Shown here: one piece after another, positions 35,871-44,699 of the stretch
How positions within the stretch are numbered: the first letter of the stretch is position 1
Layout of the letters: every line of letters begins with the position of its first letter
From: Gammaproteobacteria bacterium SCGC AG-212-F23
Lineage (GTDB): Bacteria; Pseudomonadota; Gammaproteobacteria; DSM-16500
Reading direction: 5' to 3'
Length of the DNA: 50,418 nucleotides
NCBI GenBank assembly: GCA_001644445.1
Contig: LSTE01000060.1
Coordinates: 1-50,418, forward strand
Translations under genes and position numbers: made by a program
The notes under the pieces: model-generated
Told to the model about the DNA's origin: nothing
What the model saw: the letters and a program-made list of their open reading frames with translations, nothing else
The model's database searches: none

Positions 35871-36182
35871 TCATTTTGAGATTCCTAACGCATCATTCCA
35901 AATTAATTTTTCACAATATTTTTTCATTTCATTTTCTGCAAACGCTTTAACAAAAGCTTGGTGTTCATGTTTATTCATCAACTCTATATTTTTAAATTTA
36001 ACTAATAATATAATAAGATTTTCATCTTTTTGGTCTTGAAGCAAATCATACTGCAAACATCCGGGTTCGGCTCGTGTTGGTTCGACAAGTTTTAATAAAG
36101 ATTGGACGAGTTGATCACGAAACCCTGGTTTTGCGTAGAAATACTCAACACAGTAAGCAACTTCATTGAGTGGATTAGACAT
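35871..36182 (-). CDS. Antibiotic biosynthesis monooxygenase (ABM) domain protein
   Basis: The 103-residue ferredoxin-like domain has the ABM pattern: VEYFYAKPGFRDQLVQSLLKLVEPTRAEPGCLQYDLLQD, then the strand LIILLVKFKN and HEHQAFVKAF. Such small dimers (YgiN/LsrG type) act on quinones or other small aromatics, or have regulatory roles. The exact reaction cannot be told. It is the first gene of the same-strand run that leads through the deacetylase to polX. Confidence 0.88.
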   Translation of the reverse strand: MSNPLNEVAYCVEYFYAKPGFRDQLVQSLLKLVEPTRAEPGCLQYDLLQDQKDENLIILLVKFKNIELMNKHEHQAFVKAFAENEMKKYCEKLIWNDALGISK

Positions 36183-36381
36183 TAAAATTCCTTTTAGTTA
36201 GTCTTTCTTTGAAAAATGCTTCACTACTCTATGTATTAAACTATGCTGGTTTTTGGTTGGTAGTTAACTCTACTTTACCGGAATAAAACTTTTGTCAAAA
36301 TATAAGGAAAGCAACATGACACAAAAAAACAGAGCCAAACCACTGACATTTGTCGTGATTTGACCCTGTATTTAACGACTA

Positions 36382-36594
36382 TTAATTAATAACAGTAACA
36401 TCTTCAGCTTGTGGGCCTTTCTTGCCTTGGGTCACTGTAAACTCTACAGCTTGTCCTTCTTTCAAAGATTTATAGCCACTACTATTAATGGCATTAAAAT
36501 GAACAAAAACATCTTCGCCTTTTTCGCGTTGAATAAACCCAAATCCCTTACTATCATTGAACCATTTAACAGTCCCTTTCTCACGTGCTGCCAT
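36382..36594 (-). CDS. Cold-shock protein (CspA family)
   Basis: The 70-residue OB-fold RNA chaperone has RNP1 (KGFGFIQ) and RNP2 (DVFVHFNAI) and the opening [11 protein letters not shown]. It melts RNA secondary structure and helps translation in cold or stationary phase. I start at ATG 36594, with GAGG 8 bases ahead, rather than the ATG three codons upstream. A long, AT-rich leader upstream holds a small hairpin, as is common for csp genes. Confidence 0.95.
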   Translation of the reverse strand: MAAREKGTVKWFNDSKGFGFIQREKGEDVFVHFNAINSSGYKSLKEGQAVEFTVTQGKKGPQAEDVTVIN

Positions 36595-36896
36595 ATAAAA
36601 CACCTCAAATTTAATTAAAAATAACTATAAACATCTCACTTAGCCAATAAACTGGCTAATTCCGCATACCATGGTACATTATCTATAAAAATAATGATAT
36701 GTATTATGGCCACTAATTGCAGCTAACAAGTCTGATTTTCTATGTCTTTAGCTTATCTTGGAACAATTTAGTTTGAAAAAACTGATATATTACAACAAGT
36801 TAGAAAGAGAGATACCTAATAAGTGGCACAGTTTTATAAATCGCGCCACAATAGCGCCATATACTATCGAACAAACATACGGACATTAATTGCAGC
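36595..36896. promoter_or_regulatory. 302-bp region between cold-shock gene and L,D-transpeptidase gene
   Basis: The region separates divergent genes. In the csp leader, TTAGCCA (36640-36646) pairs with TGGCTAA (36653-36659) around a 6-base loop, and TACCATGGTA (36667-36676) is a perfect palindrome next to a GATAAT-like -10 box on the minus strand. The remainder (36700-36896) is AT-rich sequence that should contain the plus-strand promoter, but I could not assign boxes. No RNA gene or open frame was seen. Confidence 0.5.
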
Positions 36897-37661
36897 ATGA
36901 GAATTATTATCATTGTATTCATGTTTTTTGCCCCACTTTACTGTTTTGCCGCGCCTACCCCGCAACAATTATTGTCAAATAGCTATCAGCTTATTGTGGT
37001 ATCAACACCAAGTTGGAATGCGATTAATGGCCAACTACAACGATTTACACGTGATTCAACCCATGCTTCATGGAAAGCTGTTGGTAAATCTATTGCAATA
37101 GTGGTTGGCAAACATGGTTTAGGCTGGGATCCACGTATTAGCTATCTCCATGATCAAACTGCAATCAAGCATGAAGGCGATGGTCTTACTCCGGTAGGTG
37201 TTTATGCAATCAAACCCATTTTTGGTTTTGCAAAACAGTATCATCAAAAAGCAGATTATTTTCTGTTAACTAACACGAGTGTTTGCGTCGATGATGTTAA
37301 ATCAATTTACTACAACCAATTAATTGATGGCTCTAAGGTTACGCAAAAAGATTGGAATTCAGGCGAACATATGCGCCAAGTTCCTCAATATAAATTAGGT
37401 GCTATGATTCAATACAATACTACACCAGTAGTGCCCGGTGCTGGTTCATGTATTTTCATGCACATTTGGAAAAACCCAACGTCAGGAACCGCGGGCTGTA
37501 TTGCAATGGAAGAATCTAATTTAAAACAAACACTTGCTTGGTTGCGCCCTAATCAACATCCTGTGATTGTGATATTTCCAATGCAGATTTATAAAGATAT
37601 GCAATCAGCATGGAGACTACCACGGTATCCCGTACAAAATACGGATGGACACTATATATAA
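36897..37661 (+). CDS. Exported L,D-transpeptidase (YkuD-like) family protein
   Basis: A signal peptide (1-18) precedes a domain with the L,D-transpeptidase active site FMHIWKNPTSGTAGCIAM, where His189 and Cys201 are the catalytic residues. The upstream strand GDGLTPVGVYAIKPIFGF is also typical. These enzymes form 3-3 cross-links in peptidoglycan or attach proteins to it, in the periplasm. At 254 residues it has no LysM or extra domain. The subgroup is the one often annotated as L,D-peptidoglycan transpeptidase YkuD-like. Confidence 0.9.
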   Translation: MRIIIIVFMFFAPLYCFAAPTPQQLLSNSYQLIVVSTPSWNAINGQLQRFTRDSTHASWKAVGKSIAIVVGKHGLGWDPRISYLHDQTAIKHEGDGLTPVGVYAIKPIFGFAKQYHQKADYFLLTNTSVCVDDVKSIYYNQLIDGSKVTQKDWNSGEHMRQVPQYKLGAMIQYNTTPVVPGAGSCIFMHIWKNPTSGTAGCIAMEESNLKQTLAWLRPNQHPVIVIFPMQIYKDMQSAWRLPRYPVQNTDGHYI

Positions 37662-37709
37662 AGGAATTTACAATATCGAATCGTTAATTATGGGCATCTT
37701 AGGAGGCTT

Positions 37710-38657
37710 ATGAAACTTGAGATTATTTCTCACAACGACTTAATAGATTCTGCCAATACTGCTATTGTCAACAAAGCCAAGAAAGCGCTTTTTGAAAGCG
37801 GTATTATTGGTATCCGTGATGTTCCTCGCTTTGTTGAAACAAATCGTGATTACATCAATGCTGCTAGACAATTTTCTTCACTCAGTAAAAATATCAAAGA
37901 ACAATACGCACCCGATCGCGATGCAGGCGATACTGAAGGTTATGAACAAGGTGCGGAATGGTTTAAAGATCAAAATGGCGATTGGCAAATTGACGATAAA
38001 AAAATATCTTATTATGCATTCGTTCCTGACCAACCGCAAAATAAATGGCCTCGCGAAATTGATTTAAAAACACCTTATTTAGCATTAGGAAAATTGATTT
38101 TCGAAACTGGAAAACATCTTCTTAATTTTATTGGAATTAACGACAGCATTGGCATTCCACACCATGAATTGGCTGGTTACGGAAGAATGCTACATTATCA
38201 AAAAGAAAATGATACCCATGCACATAATCCCAATTGGTGTGGCGCTCATTTCGATCATGGTGTTTTCACAGGACTTGCTCCCGCGTATTATTTTAAAAAT
38301 GGCGAAGAAGTTGAAGAACCTAAAGAATCCGGCTTATACATTATGCCAACAAATAGCAAAGAATTTATAAAGGTCGATGCCGCAGATAAATCTATCTTAT
38401 TTTTTCAAGTGGGTGAATTCGGCCAACTCATTATGAATGATCATATTCGCGCTACAAAACATTTAGTAAAAAAAGCCAAAGACAATATCGAACGCTTCAC
38501 CTTCGCTCTTTTTTATTCCTGCAGTGACAATATCGTTATTCACTCAACATCAGAACTCACAAAAGATGCACGCTATGCCGACAATAAACTTGCCGATGGC
38601 CGTGTCTATTATAAAAAATGGGGCGATGCTTCTTTCGCAAGATACAGAGCAAGATAA
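37710..38657 (+). CDS. 2-oxoglutarate/Fe(II) oxygenase (isopenicillin N synthase-like)
   Basis: The non-haem iron facial triad is clear: His180 and Asp182 in CGAHFDHG, and His251 in IRATKHLV. Arg262 in ERFTFALFY is placed to bind the 2-oxoglutarate carboxylate. The N-terminal DIOX_N-type region (ALFESGIIGIRDVPRF) is present. Length is 315 residues. The substrate is unknown; relatives hydroxylate amino acids or small metabolites. AGGAGG stands 5 bases before the ATG, a very strong ribosome site. It lies 48 bases after the transpeptidase gene and may share its transcript. Confidence 0.9.
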   Translation: MKLEIISHNDLIDSANTAIVNKAKKALFESGIIGIRDVPRFVETNRDYINAARQFSSLSKNIKEQYAPDRDAGDTEGYEQGAEWFKDQNGDWQIDDKKISYYAFVPDQPQNKWPREIDLKTPYLALGKLIFETGKHLLNFIGINDSIGIPHHELAGYGRMLHYQKENDTHAHNPNWCGAHFDHGVFTGLAPAYYFKNGEEVEEPKESGLYIMPTNSKEFIKVDAADKSILFFQVGEFGQLIMNDHIRATKHLVKKAKDNIERFTFALFYSCSDNIVIHSTSELTKDARYADNKLADGRVYYKKWGDASFARYRAR

Positions 38658-38669
38658 TAATCGACATCG

Positions 38670-39137
38670 CTATTTCTTTATATAAGCCGCAGTATTATCA
38701 ATCCAATCTTGTCGTGCAGGAGTAAAGTAATCGATATCAATAGTATCCTCTAATGCAACAAAACGATGGGGAACATTGGATGGTATAATAATCACATCAC
38801 CCGCCTTCACTACAAATACCTTGCCCTGCGAATAAACATTAACTGCACCAGAAACAATCCAGGTGATTTGCTCATTCACATGGTGATGCATAGGAACTTC
38901 TGAACCTTTCTTAAAATACCACTTTACAATTTGCGATTGCGCTCCGTATAGATATTGTCGACTAATGCCGCTATTCATATTCTCGACCGGCATTTTTTCA
39001 AAATGATACACCACCGGTTGCGCTTGATAATGATCAGAAATATTGGGGGTTATGCCTTTTTCTGCGTTTGTATCTTCTGCCGCGCTAACTGCAGAAATAA
39101 AACATTGTAAAATTAATACAAAAAATATTTTTTTCAT
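38670..39137 (-). CDS. Exported single-domain cupin protein
   Basis: A signal peptide (about 1-19) precedes a cupin barrel with the two conserved motifs: PMHHHVNEQITWIVSG and GDVIIIPSNVPHRF. The histidines and Glu should bind one metal ion. It is probably periplasmic. Its 155 residues are enough for one barrel only. The start at 39137 sits 8 bases after AAGGG, and the ATG three codons upstream has no room for a ribosome site. It overlaps or abuts the CMD gene, as last member of an MFS-CMD-cupin operon. Confidence 0.88.
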   Translation of the reverse strand: MKKIFFVLILQCFISAVSAAEDTNAEKGITPNISDHYQAQPVVYHFEKMPVENMNSGISRQYLYGAQSQIVKWYFKKGSEVPMHHHVNEQITWIVSGAVNVYSQGKVFVVKAGDVIIIPSNVPHRFVALEDTIDIDYFTPARQDWIDNTAAYIKK

Positions 39138-39142
39138 GATAT

Positions 39143-39556
39143 TCATCCCTTGTTTTTAATATGTTGATCGTAGTTTTCAAATGCTTGTTTGACCGCATCC
39201 ATCACATTAATTATTTTTGGTACACCAATATACAAAGTGAGTACAGTTAATATTTCTAGAACTTCTTTCTTACTCATGCCTTGAATTAAACAATTTTCAG
39301 TATGGGCGGTAATTTCTTTCATCACTGTGTTGTCAGTAATGAGTGCGGCTAACGTGGCAATTTCTTTATCTCGATAACTCAAAAGAGGGGTCATTTCCTC
39401 CCAGATTTCATATAACCCATGTCGAATAACCACATCTGCAAGTTCCGGCGAAAAATTTTCTATCGTCTTTAACAATGGTTGTTTATAGGGAAGATAACGT
39501 TTTGCAAACGCTGCAACTGCTTTATTGTAGTCTCGAGTTTTTTCGTCATCGTTCAT
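39143..39556 (-). CDS. Carboxymuconolactone decarboxylase (CMD) family protein
   Basis: The 137-residue all-helical protein follows the CMD pattern: LLSYRDKEIATLAALITDN, ITAHTENCLIQGMSKKEVLEILTVLTLYIGVPKIINVM. A single Cys (ENC) stands where AhpD-like members have CxxC, so a peroxidase role is unlikely. Family members decarboxylate gamma-carboxymuconolactone or act on similar lactones. The neighbouring exported cupin and MFS transporter suggest handling of an imported small molecule, but the compound is unknown. The spacing of one base to the MFS gene shows tight coupling. Confidence 0.88.
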   Translation of the reverse strand: MNDDEKTRDYNKAVAAFAKRYLPYKQPLLKTIENFSPELADVVIRHGLYEIWEEMTPLLSYRDKEIATLAALITDNTVMKEITAHTENCLIQGMSKKEVLEILTVLTLYIGVPKIINVMDAVKQAFENYDQHIKNKG

Positions 39557-39557
39557 A

Positions 39558-40832
39558 TTAGTGTTCCATACTCAAAATATCTTGTTTTGCTTCGGGTTCT
39601 GTTGCATATAAAATACATATTAATGCCAAAAGCAAACATACTGGAATGATCAAAAAGGATAATTGATAATCCTGCGCAGTGATAAGCGCATGAGCTCCAG
39701 TAATCCGATTTAACAAAACACCTACTAGCGGCGATAAAATCGCACTAAATGTAAAAATAATAAAATTGGTAATCCCTATGGCAGCACCTTTAGCAAAAAT
39801 CGGATTGGCTTCACACGTAAACGCAATAGCAACTAACTCAGTACCAGAAAAAATACCGATTAAAAACATTAAAGCCAGCAGTAAATAATAGGGTAAATTG
39901 GGTATATACACTATCGCTAGCACACATAAAAATGTAAGCAATACTCCTAAAACCATGACATATTTACGGCTGCCCAAACGATCAGAAATAAAGCCCATTA
40001 ATGGCGAGCCAATAATCCAACCAATAAATAATATAGAAGTAAGGCTAGTCACTTTTTGTAAAGACAAATGATAAGCACTCTCAAAAAATGGCACGGCCCA
40101 TATCATGGCTAACACAGTGGTTGGCAAAAATATACAACCTCCAAAAATACCCGCTAACCACGTTTGTTTATTGCAAACTACTAATTTAAGATTCTGTAAA
40201 ACATGGGCATACCCTTGCGCCTTAATACGTTGTTGCACGTGCACAGGACGTTTAGGAATAATAAAAAATAAAATGATTGCCAAACCAATCCCAGCAACTA
40301 CACATTGCAGCCAAACTGTTTGCCAAACATGATGTTGCATCAATAAAACAACATATTTCTGACCGAGAATTGCACCTAACATACCCAATGTTTGCGTGAG
40401 ACCTGTGAGCAATGCCAAGTGTTGTCTAGGAATCCAATTCGTCGCGATAAAAATCACACTGATAAATCCACAAGCCGAACCTGCACCAATTAACATGCGC
40501 CCCAACAAAGCTATTCCTAAATTTGGCATAGTAAACAGCCACGAACCGATTGCGCAAAGCAAAACAGCCAATGGTACAACTTTGCGTCCGCCATAACGAT
40601 CCATTGCGACACCCGCAACAATTTGTAACGGTGCATAAGTATAATAATAAGCGCCTATTAATGAACCCAATCCAGCCGCAGAAATACTGAAAAAATGACT
40701 CAATTCATTTTCCATCACAGAAGGTGCAGTACGTAAGAAATACTCATAGAAATAAAACAAGGTAACGAAAGCCCAAATTAACCAAGCTATAGGTTGGGAA
40801 ACAGGGCTACACGTTGTGTATTTTTCTTCCAT
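39558..40832 (-). CDS. MFS transporter
   Basis: The 424-residue protein shows twelve hydrophobic helices in two halves, the loop signature GVAMDRYGGRKVV after helix 2 and a matching GFISDRLGSRKYV in the second half. It resembles the anion/sugar-acid branch (nitrate/nitrite or oxalate:formate type) of the major facilitator superfamily. The substrate cannot be told. AAGGAA stands ahead of the ATG. It is the first gene of the MFS-CMD-cupin operon, divergent from the thiamine-diphosphate enzyme. Confidence 0.9.
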   Translation of the reverse strand: MEEKYTTCSPVSQPIAWLIWAFVTLFYFYEYFLRTAPSVMENELSHFFSISAAGLGSLIGAYYYTYAPLQIVAGVAMDRYGGRKVVPLAVLLCAIGSWLFTMPNLGIALLGRMLIGAGSACGFISVIFIATNWIPRQHLALLTGLTQTLGMLGAILGQKYVVLLMQHHVWQTVWLQCVVAGIGLAIILFFIIPKRPVHVQQRIKAQGYAHVLQNLKLVVCNKQTWLAGIFGGCIFLPTTVLAMIWAVPFFESAYHLSLQKVTSLTSILFIGWIIGSPLMGFISDRLGSRKYVMVLGVLLTFLCVLAIVYIPNLPYYLLLALMFLIGIFSGTELVAIAFTCEANPIFAKGAAIGITNFIIFTFSAILSPLVGVLLNRITGAHALITAQDYQLSFLIIPVCLLLALICILYATEPEAKQDILSMEH

Positions 40833-40869
40833 GAAACCCGTTCCTTTTTAAAATTTAACTAAGCATGTT

Positions 40870-40909
40870 CTTGATTATTATGCTAATCTACTATTATAGA
40901 TTAATCAAG
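40870..40909. promoter_or_regulatory. Divergent promoter with nested inverted repeats
   Basis: CTTGATTA (40870-40877) is mirrored by TAATCAAG (40902-40909), and inside it TAATCTA (40884-40890) is mirrored by TAGATTA (40897-40903). TTGATT occurs on both strands as a possible -35 box (40871-40876 plus; 40908-40903 minus). Each has a weak -10-like hexamer 17 bases on. The arrangement would let one regulator control the transporter operon and the enzyme gene together. Confidence 0.5.
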
Positions 40910-40923
40910 GATGAAACAATCAT

Positions 40924-42636
40924 ATGAAATTATCCGAATTTATCCTAGATGTTTTTCGCACTGAAAAAATTAGCCATGTATTTATGGTTCCTGGTGTACA
41001 TGTTGATCCGTTTATGTCTGCTTTTAAAAACATTGCTGAGGTTACTCCTATTGTTGCATGTCATGAAGGTGGTGCTGCATTTATGGCAGATGGTTATTCA
41101 CGCGTTAGCGGACGATTTGGTGTAGCCATAGGAATAGGCGGGCCTGGCATTACTAATATGCTGACTGCCATTGCGCTTGCCCACACAGACCACATTCCTG
41201 TATTTACTCTAACAGGCGAAATAAAAACATATTTGGCGGGGCGAGGAACATTCCAAGATTCTAGTAGCGAATTTCTCAACGATGCTGCGTTTACCCTACC
41301 ATTACTCAGCCAAAAAGCGACAGTTAACGACCCTAATTTAATTGAATATCAAATGCAATTATTGTTACGAAAAATGTTATCTTATTGTAATCGCGGGCCT
41401 GTCAATTTATCTATTCCAAGCAATATAGCAAACACAGAATCTACATTTAAATATCAGCCTATGTCGGAATCATTGTATTTTCCGCGTTTTTTAGATCATG
41501 CTACGGCAAATCAAGTCAGTCAAAAATTAAAATCATGCAGCAAAATTGCCATTCTCGCAGGCACAGGTGTAGTACATTCTAATGCCGCGTCAAGCTTAAT
41601 TAAATTCGCAGAAACTTTTTCTATTCCTGTTGCAACAACACTCACTGCAAAAGGTGTTATTCCAGAAGACCATCCATTGTCATTAGGCGTATTTGGTTGG
41701 TATGGCAATAAGCGCGCTCATGATGTAGTACTTCGCCAAGATTTAGATGCACTCATTGTTATTGGAGCACGCTTGCATCAGCCTGATACTTTAACGTGGA
41801 CAGATGATCTTTTACCTAAGAAAACATTAATCATTAATGATATTGATGAAGCTTCGCCATTTCCTAATTATCATCCTGATCTATTTGTTTTAGGCGATGC
41901 TAAAACATTTTTAGATTTTTTAATACAAAATAATAGTCAAGACATTTATGAAACTACAGAGAAACGACGTCTTTGGCTTGAGAAAATTATTTTTAATATT
42001 GATCGATATTATGATTTAGAAAATTATACGAGTGAGATGATTCCTATTCATCCTGCTCGTATTGCTAATGAATTACAAAAAGTGATGCCAAAAGAAACAA
42101 TTATTTTCAGCGGCGAAGGTGCTGGAAGTTTTATTGTGTCGCACTATTGGAAAAGTTTTTTCCCGCGTACATTTTTTTCACCCGTAAAATATATGAGTCC
42201 TATGGGATGGTCAGTGGCTGCTGCTATCGGCGGTAAATTAGCTAATCCAAATTCGCCTGTTGTAGCACTGACCGGTGATGGAAGTTTGTTAATGCATGGT
42301 CTCGAAATTCAAACTGCGGCTCGTTATAATATTCCTATTATCATATTACTCATGCATAACAGTGCGCATGGTAATCCACAATTACGTGGAAAAATGATGG
42401 GTGCTTACGAAGAAAACTTTTTAAAATTACCTACGCATGACTGGAAAAAAATCGCGGAAGGTTTAGGCTTAATCAGTTTTTGTGTCACAGAACCCCAAGA
42501 ATTAGCGCCTACTTTTACCAAAGCACTGAATCTTAATAAAACCGTCTTAATTGACATTCGCTGTGGTAACTACAGTACTCCTACTTATGATTTTGACCGT
42601 TACTACGCTAGCGTACAACCTAAAAAAATCAAGTAG
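40924..42636 (+). CDS. Thiamine-diphosphate-dependent enzyme (acetolactate synthase / decarboxylase-like)
   Basis: All three domains of the pyruvate oxidase/acetolactate synthase family are present. The pyrimidine-binding domain has the catalytic Glu48 in CHEGGAAFMADGYSR. The central domain carries ILAGTGVVHS and IGARLHQPDTLTW. The diphosphate-binding domain has ALTGDGSLLMHG (452-454 GDG) with Asn480 closing the metal motif. The 570 residues fit. The FAD-related loop is not obvious, so a catabolic lyase or decarboxylase is as likely as true acetolactate synthase, and no small regulatory subunit gene is beside it. It is divergent from the MFS operon. Confidence 0.88.
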   Translation: MKLSEFILDVFRTEKISHVFMVPGVHVDPFMSAFKNIAEVTPIVACHEGGAAFMADGYSRVSGRFGVAIGIGGPGITNMLTAIALAHTDHIPVFTLTGEIKTYLAGRGTFQDSSSEFLNDAAFTLPLLSQKATVNDPNLIEYQMQLLLRKMLSYCNRGPVNLSIPSNIANTESTFKYQPMSESLYFPRFLDHATANQVSQKLKSCSKIAILAGTGVVHSNAASSLIKFAETFSIPVATTLTAKGVIPEDHPLSLGVFGWYGNKRAHDVVLRQDLDALIVIGARLHQPDTLTWTDDLLPKKTLIINDIDEASPFPNYHPDLFVLGDAKTFLDFLIQNNSQDIYETTEKRRLWLEKIIFNIDRYYDLENYTSEMIPIHPARIANELQKVMPKETIIFSGEGAGSFIVSHYWKSFFPRTFFSPVKYMSPMGWSVAAAIGGKLANPNSPVVALTGDGSLLMHGLEIQTAARYNIPIIILLMHNSAHGNPQLRGKMMGAYEENFLKLPTHDWKKIAEGLGLISFCVTEPQELAPTFTKALNLNKTVLIDIRCGNYSTPTYDFDRYYASVQPKKIK

Positions 42637-42690
42637 TTGACAAATCCCCTTTAAAAAGACGTTGTTGCATAATTCATTTGATTCTGTCGT

Positions 42691-42802
42691 CCCGCGGCTT
42701 GTCCGCGGGATCCAGGTACATACTTGTGTCATCCCGAGCGTAGCGAGGGATCTCCCTGTAAGCAGGAGATCCCTCGGTGTGAAAAACACACCTCGGGATG
42801 AC
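42691..42802. repeat. Compound palindromic repeat upstream of the two-component genes
   Basis: Hairpin A pairs CCCGCGG (42691-42697) with CCGCGGG (42703-42709). Element B is bounded by GTCATCCCGAG (42728-42738) and CTCGGGATGAC (42792-42802), with an inner CGAGGGATCTCC/GGAGATCCCTCG stem (42744-42776) and a third hairpin GGTGTG/CACACC (42776-42792). Element B contains TAAGCAGGAGAT, shared with the repeat at 1781-1924. GC content is well above that of the neighbours. Frames read through it give only repeat-derived peptides. Confidence 0.85.
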
Positions 42803-42809
42803 AAATGTG

Positions 42810-42818
42810 TGGTATACT
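42810..42818 (+). promoter_or_regulatory. Extended -10 promoter for the two-component operon
   Basis: TGG-TATACT at 42810-42818 is an extended -10 element with no good -35 box. Transcription would start near 42825, about 27 bases before the response regulator ATG. It begins only 8 bases after the palindromic repeat, so the repeat fills the place of the -35 region and upstream sites. Confidence 0.45.
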
Positions 42819-42851
42819 GTCCAACAGATAAATTTTTCACCCGAGATATTC

Positions 42852-43523
42852 ATGCGTGTTTTACTTGTAGAAGACAATATTACTACTGCTAATTATTTAA
42901 GCCAGGGATTAAAAGAAAATTATTTTGTCCCAGAAGTGGCTCATGACGGGCAGGAAGGATTATTTTTAGCATCGAATAATGACTATGCTGTAATTATTTT
43001 AGATGTCATGCTGCCTGTGATGGATGGTTGGTCTTTAATTAAAATTATTCGAGAAAAAAATCCCAACACACCTATTTTATTTCTTACTGCAAAAGATACT
43101 GTTGATGATAGAGTCAAAGGATTAGAGCTGGGAGCAGATGATTATCTAGTAAAGCCATTTGCATTTTCTGAGTTACTGGCTAGAATTCGTGCTTTACTAC
43201 GAAGAAAACAACCGCAATCAAGCCATATTCTGCAAATTGCTGATTTGAAACTGGATACACAAGCACATACGGTAGTGCGAAATAATAATTATATTACGCT
43301 TACCGCAAAAGAGTTTATGTTACTCGCGCTTTTTGCAAATAAAAAAGGCGAAGTATTATCAAGAACCTATATTGCTGAAAAAGTGTGGGACATCAACTTT
43401 GACAGTGATACCAACGCCATCGATGTTGCTATTAATCGATTGCGTGAAAAAATGGATAAGCCGTTTGATAAAAAATTAATTCATTGCGTTCGTGGAGTAG
43501 GATATGTTTTGGAAGAACGTTAA
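42852..43523 (+). CDS. OmpR/PhoB-family response regulator
   Basis: The receiver domain (1-120) has the acidic pocket in VLLVEDN, the phospho-acceptor Asp51 in [13 protein letters not shown], the switch Thr/Ser in FLTAKD and the conserved Lys in LVKPF. The winged-helix DNA-binding domain (about 125-223) reads [24 protein letters not shown]...[14 protein letters not shown]...[13 protein letters not shown] start at ATG 42852, the natural family N-terminus; the longer frame from 42798 would begin inside the palindromic repeat. It resembles CusR/CopR-type regulators. It overlaps the histidine kinase gene by 20 bases. Confidence 0.93.
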   Translation: MRVLLVEDNITTANYLSQGLKENYFVPEVAHDGQEGLFLASNNDYAVIILDVMLPVMDGWSLIKIIREKNPNTPILFLTAKDTVDDRVKGLELGADDYLVKPFAFSELLARIRALLRRKQPQSSHILQIADLKLDTQAHTVVRNNNYITLTAKEFMLLALFANKKGEVLSRTYIAEKVWDINFDSDTNAIDVAINRLREKMDKPFDKKLIHCVRGVGYVLEER

Positions 43524-44586
43524 TTTATTTCGATTCAAGCCTTTATCATTAGTTACAAAACTAATGTTATTTTATAGCTTATCGACTATTGGAATATTGT
43601 CCGCGATAGGCTTGTTTTTATATCCCACTTATTTGAAGATGACAGAGGAAATTAATAAAATCCAACCTAGTCATGTTACCGTAGAATGCTATGAAAAAAT
43701 TATTATAACATTATTGATCGGGGCACTCAGTGCAATTATTCTAGGCTATTTTATGGCAAGAAAAGGCTTAAATCGTTTAAAAGAATTTGAACGTAAAATG
43801 GAACAAATTACCGCAGACTCCTTACATGATCGCATTAATCTTAACGAATGGCCAAAAGAATTGATCAGTCTAGGCAAAAAATTCAATACTATGTTAGATC
43901 GTATTCAAGGATCATTCGATCAGCTTTCTCAATTTTCTTCTGACATCGCACATGAGTTAAGAACACCTATTCATAATCTAAGAGGAATTACGGAGCTTGC
44001 ATTATCCAAAGAACAATATTCTGATGAATACCGACATATGCTAGAAACCAGCATGAATGAATACCAGCATTTATCAAAACTCATTGAAAATTTATTATTT
44101 TTAGCTAGATCAGACCATGGTCAACTCACTTTAAACAAAGAAGCCATCAATGCAAGAAACGAAATTTTAAATTTATGCGATTATTACCAAGCCATAGCTG
44201 ATGAAAGACAAATTAAATTAACATGTCATGGCGATGCCATTGTTTCTGTTGACCCTACTCTTTTCAAGCGTGTTATTAACAATCTTCTGACAAATGCTTT
44301 GAAATATACAAAACCTAACGGGGAAATCCTCATCGAGATCAAATCCACTGATCAGCATGCGGTAGTTTCTATTCATGACACTGGTGATGGGATTGCGGAA
44401 GAACATTTAACAAAAATATTTGATCGGTTTTATCGCGTTGATTCATCCCGCTCAGGAAAATCAGGTGGTTTAGGCTTAGGTTTAGCCATTGTTAAGTCTA
44501 TTATTGATTTGCATCGTGGAAAATTACACATTCAAAGTAAAGTAAATTCTGGTACATCTGTTTATATTCAGTTGCCCTCACTCTAA
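43504..44586 (+). CDS. Sensor histidine kinase (CusS-like)
   Basis: Two membrane helices (about 18-40 and 65-84) enclose a very short periplasmic loop of only 25 residues, so the protein hardly has a sensor domain of its own. A HAMP linker (85-135) follows. His150 in [14 protein letters not shown] is the phospho-accepting residue. The ATPase domain has [10 protein letters not shown] (N box), DTGDGI (G1), [12 protein letters not shown] (F) and [11 protein letters not shown] (G2). It phosphorylates the partner regulator encoded just upstream. The small loop suggests sensing within the membrane or through a partner protein. Confidence 0.93.
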   Translation: MFWKNVNLFRFKPLSLVTKLMLFYSLSTIGILSAIGLFLYPTYLKMTEEINKIQPSHVTVECYEKIIITLLIGALSAIILGYFMARKGLNRLKEFERKMEQITADSLHDRINLNEWPKELISLGKKFNTMLDRIQGSFDQLSQFSSDIAHELRTPIHNLRGITELALSKEQYSDEYRHMLETSMNEYQHLSKLIENLLFLARSDHGQLTLNKEAINARNEILNLCDYYQAIADERQIKLTCHGDAIVSVDPTLFKRVINNLLTNALKYTKPNGEILIEIKSTDQHAVVSIHDTGDGIAEEHLTKIFDRFYRVDSSRSGKSGGLGLGLAIVKSIIDLHRGKLHIQSKVNSGTSVYIQLPSL

Positions 44587-44608
44587 AGAATCTGCCCTTA
44601 ACATAATT

Positions 44609-44625
44609 ATTACATATTTTGTAAT
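44609..44625. promoter_or_regulatory. Inverted repeat ahead of the binding-protein gene
   Basis: ATTACA (44609-44614) and TGTAAT (44620-44625) form a symmetric pair with a 5-base centre, about 75 bases before the ATG of the periplasmic binding protein. Its place after the two-component operon makes it a candidate binding site for that regulator, but short AT-rich symmetry can be chance. Confidence 0.3.
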
Positions 44626-44699
44626 CCATTCGTCATTATCCTGTTAATCATTGCTAGCTAATATTTTCTCTTAATTACAGCGTTTTTTTAGGAGAAAAT

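Noticed and set aside
36316-36363. 15-codon frame with a good AAGGAAAG ribosome site
   Set aside because: It stops after 15 codons and could be the remnant of a lost gene; nothing downstream continues it in another frame that I could see.
42662-42892. Overlapping frames on both strands across 42547-42892
   Set aside because: They are translations of the palindromic repeat (for example SVARDLPVSRRSLG). Their composition follows the repeat and they have no family signature or ribosome site.
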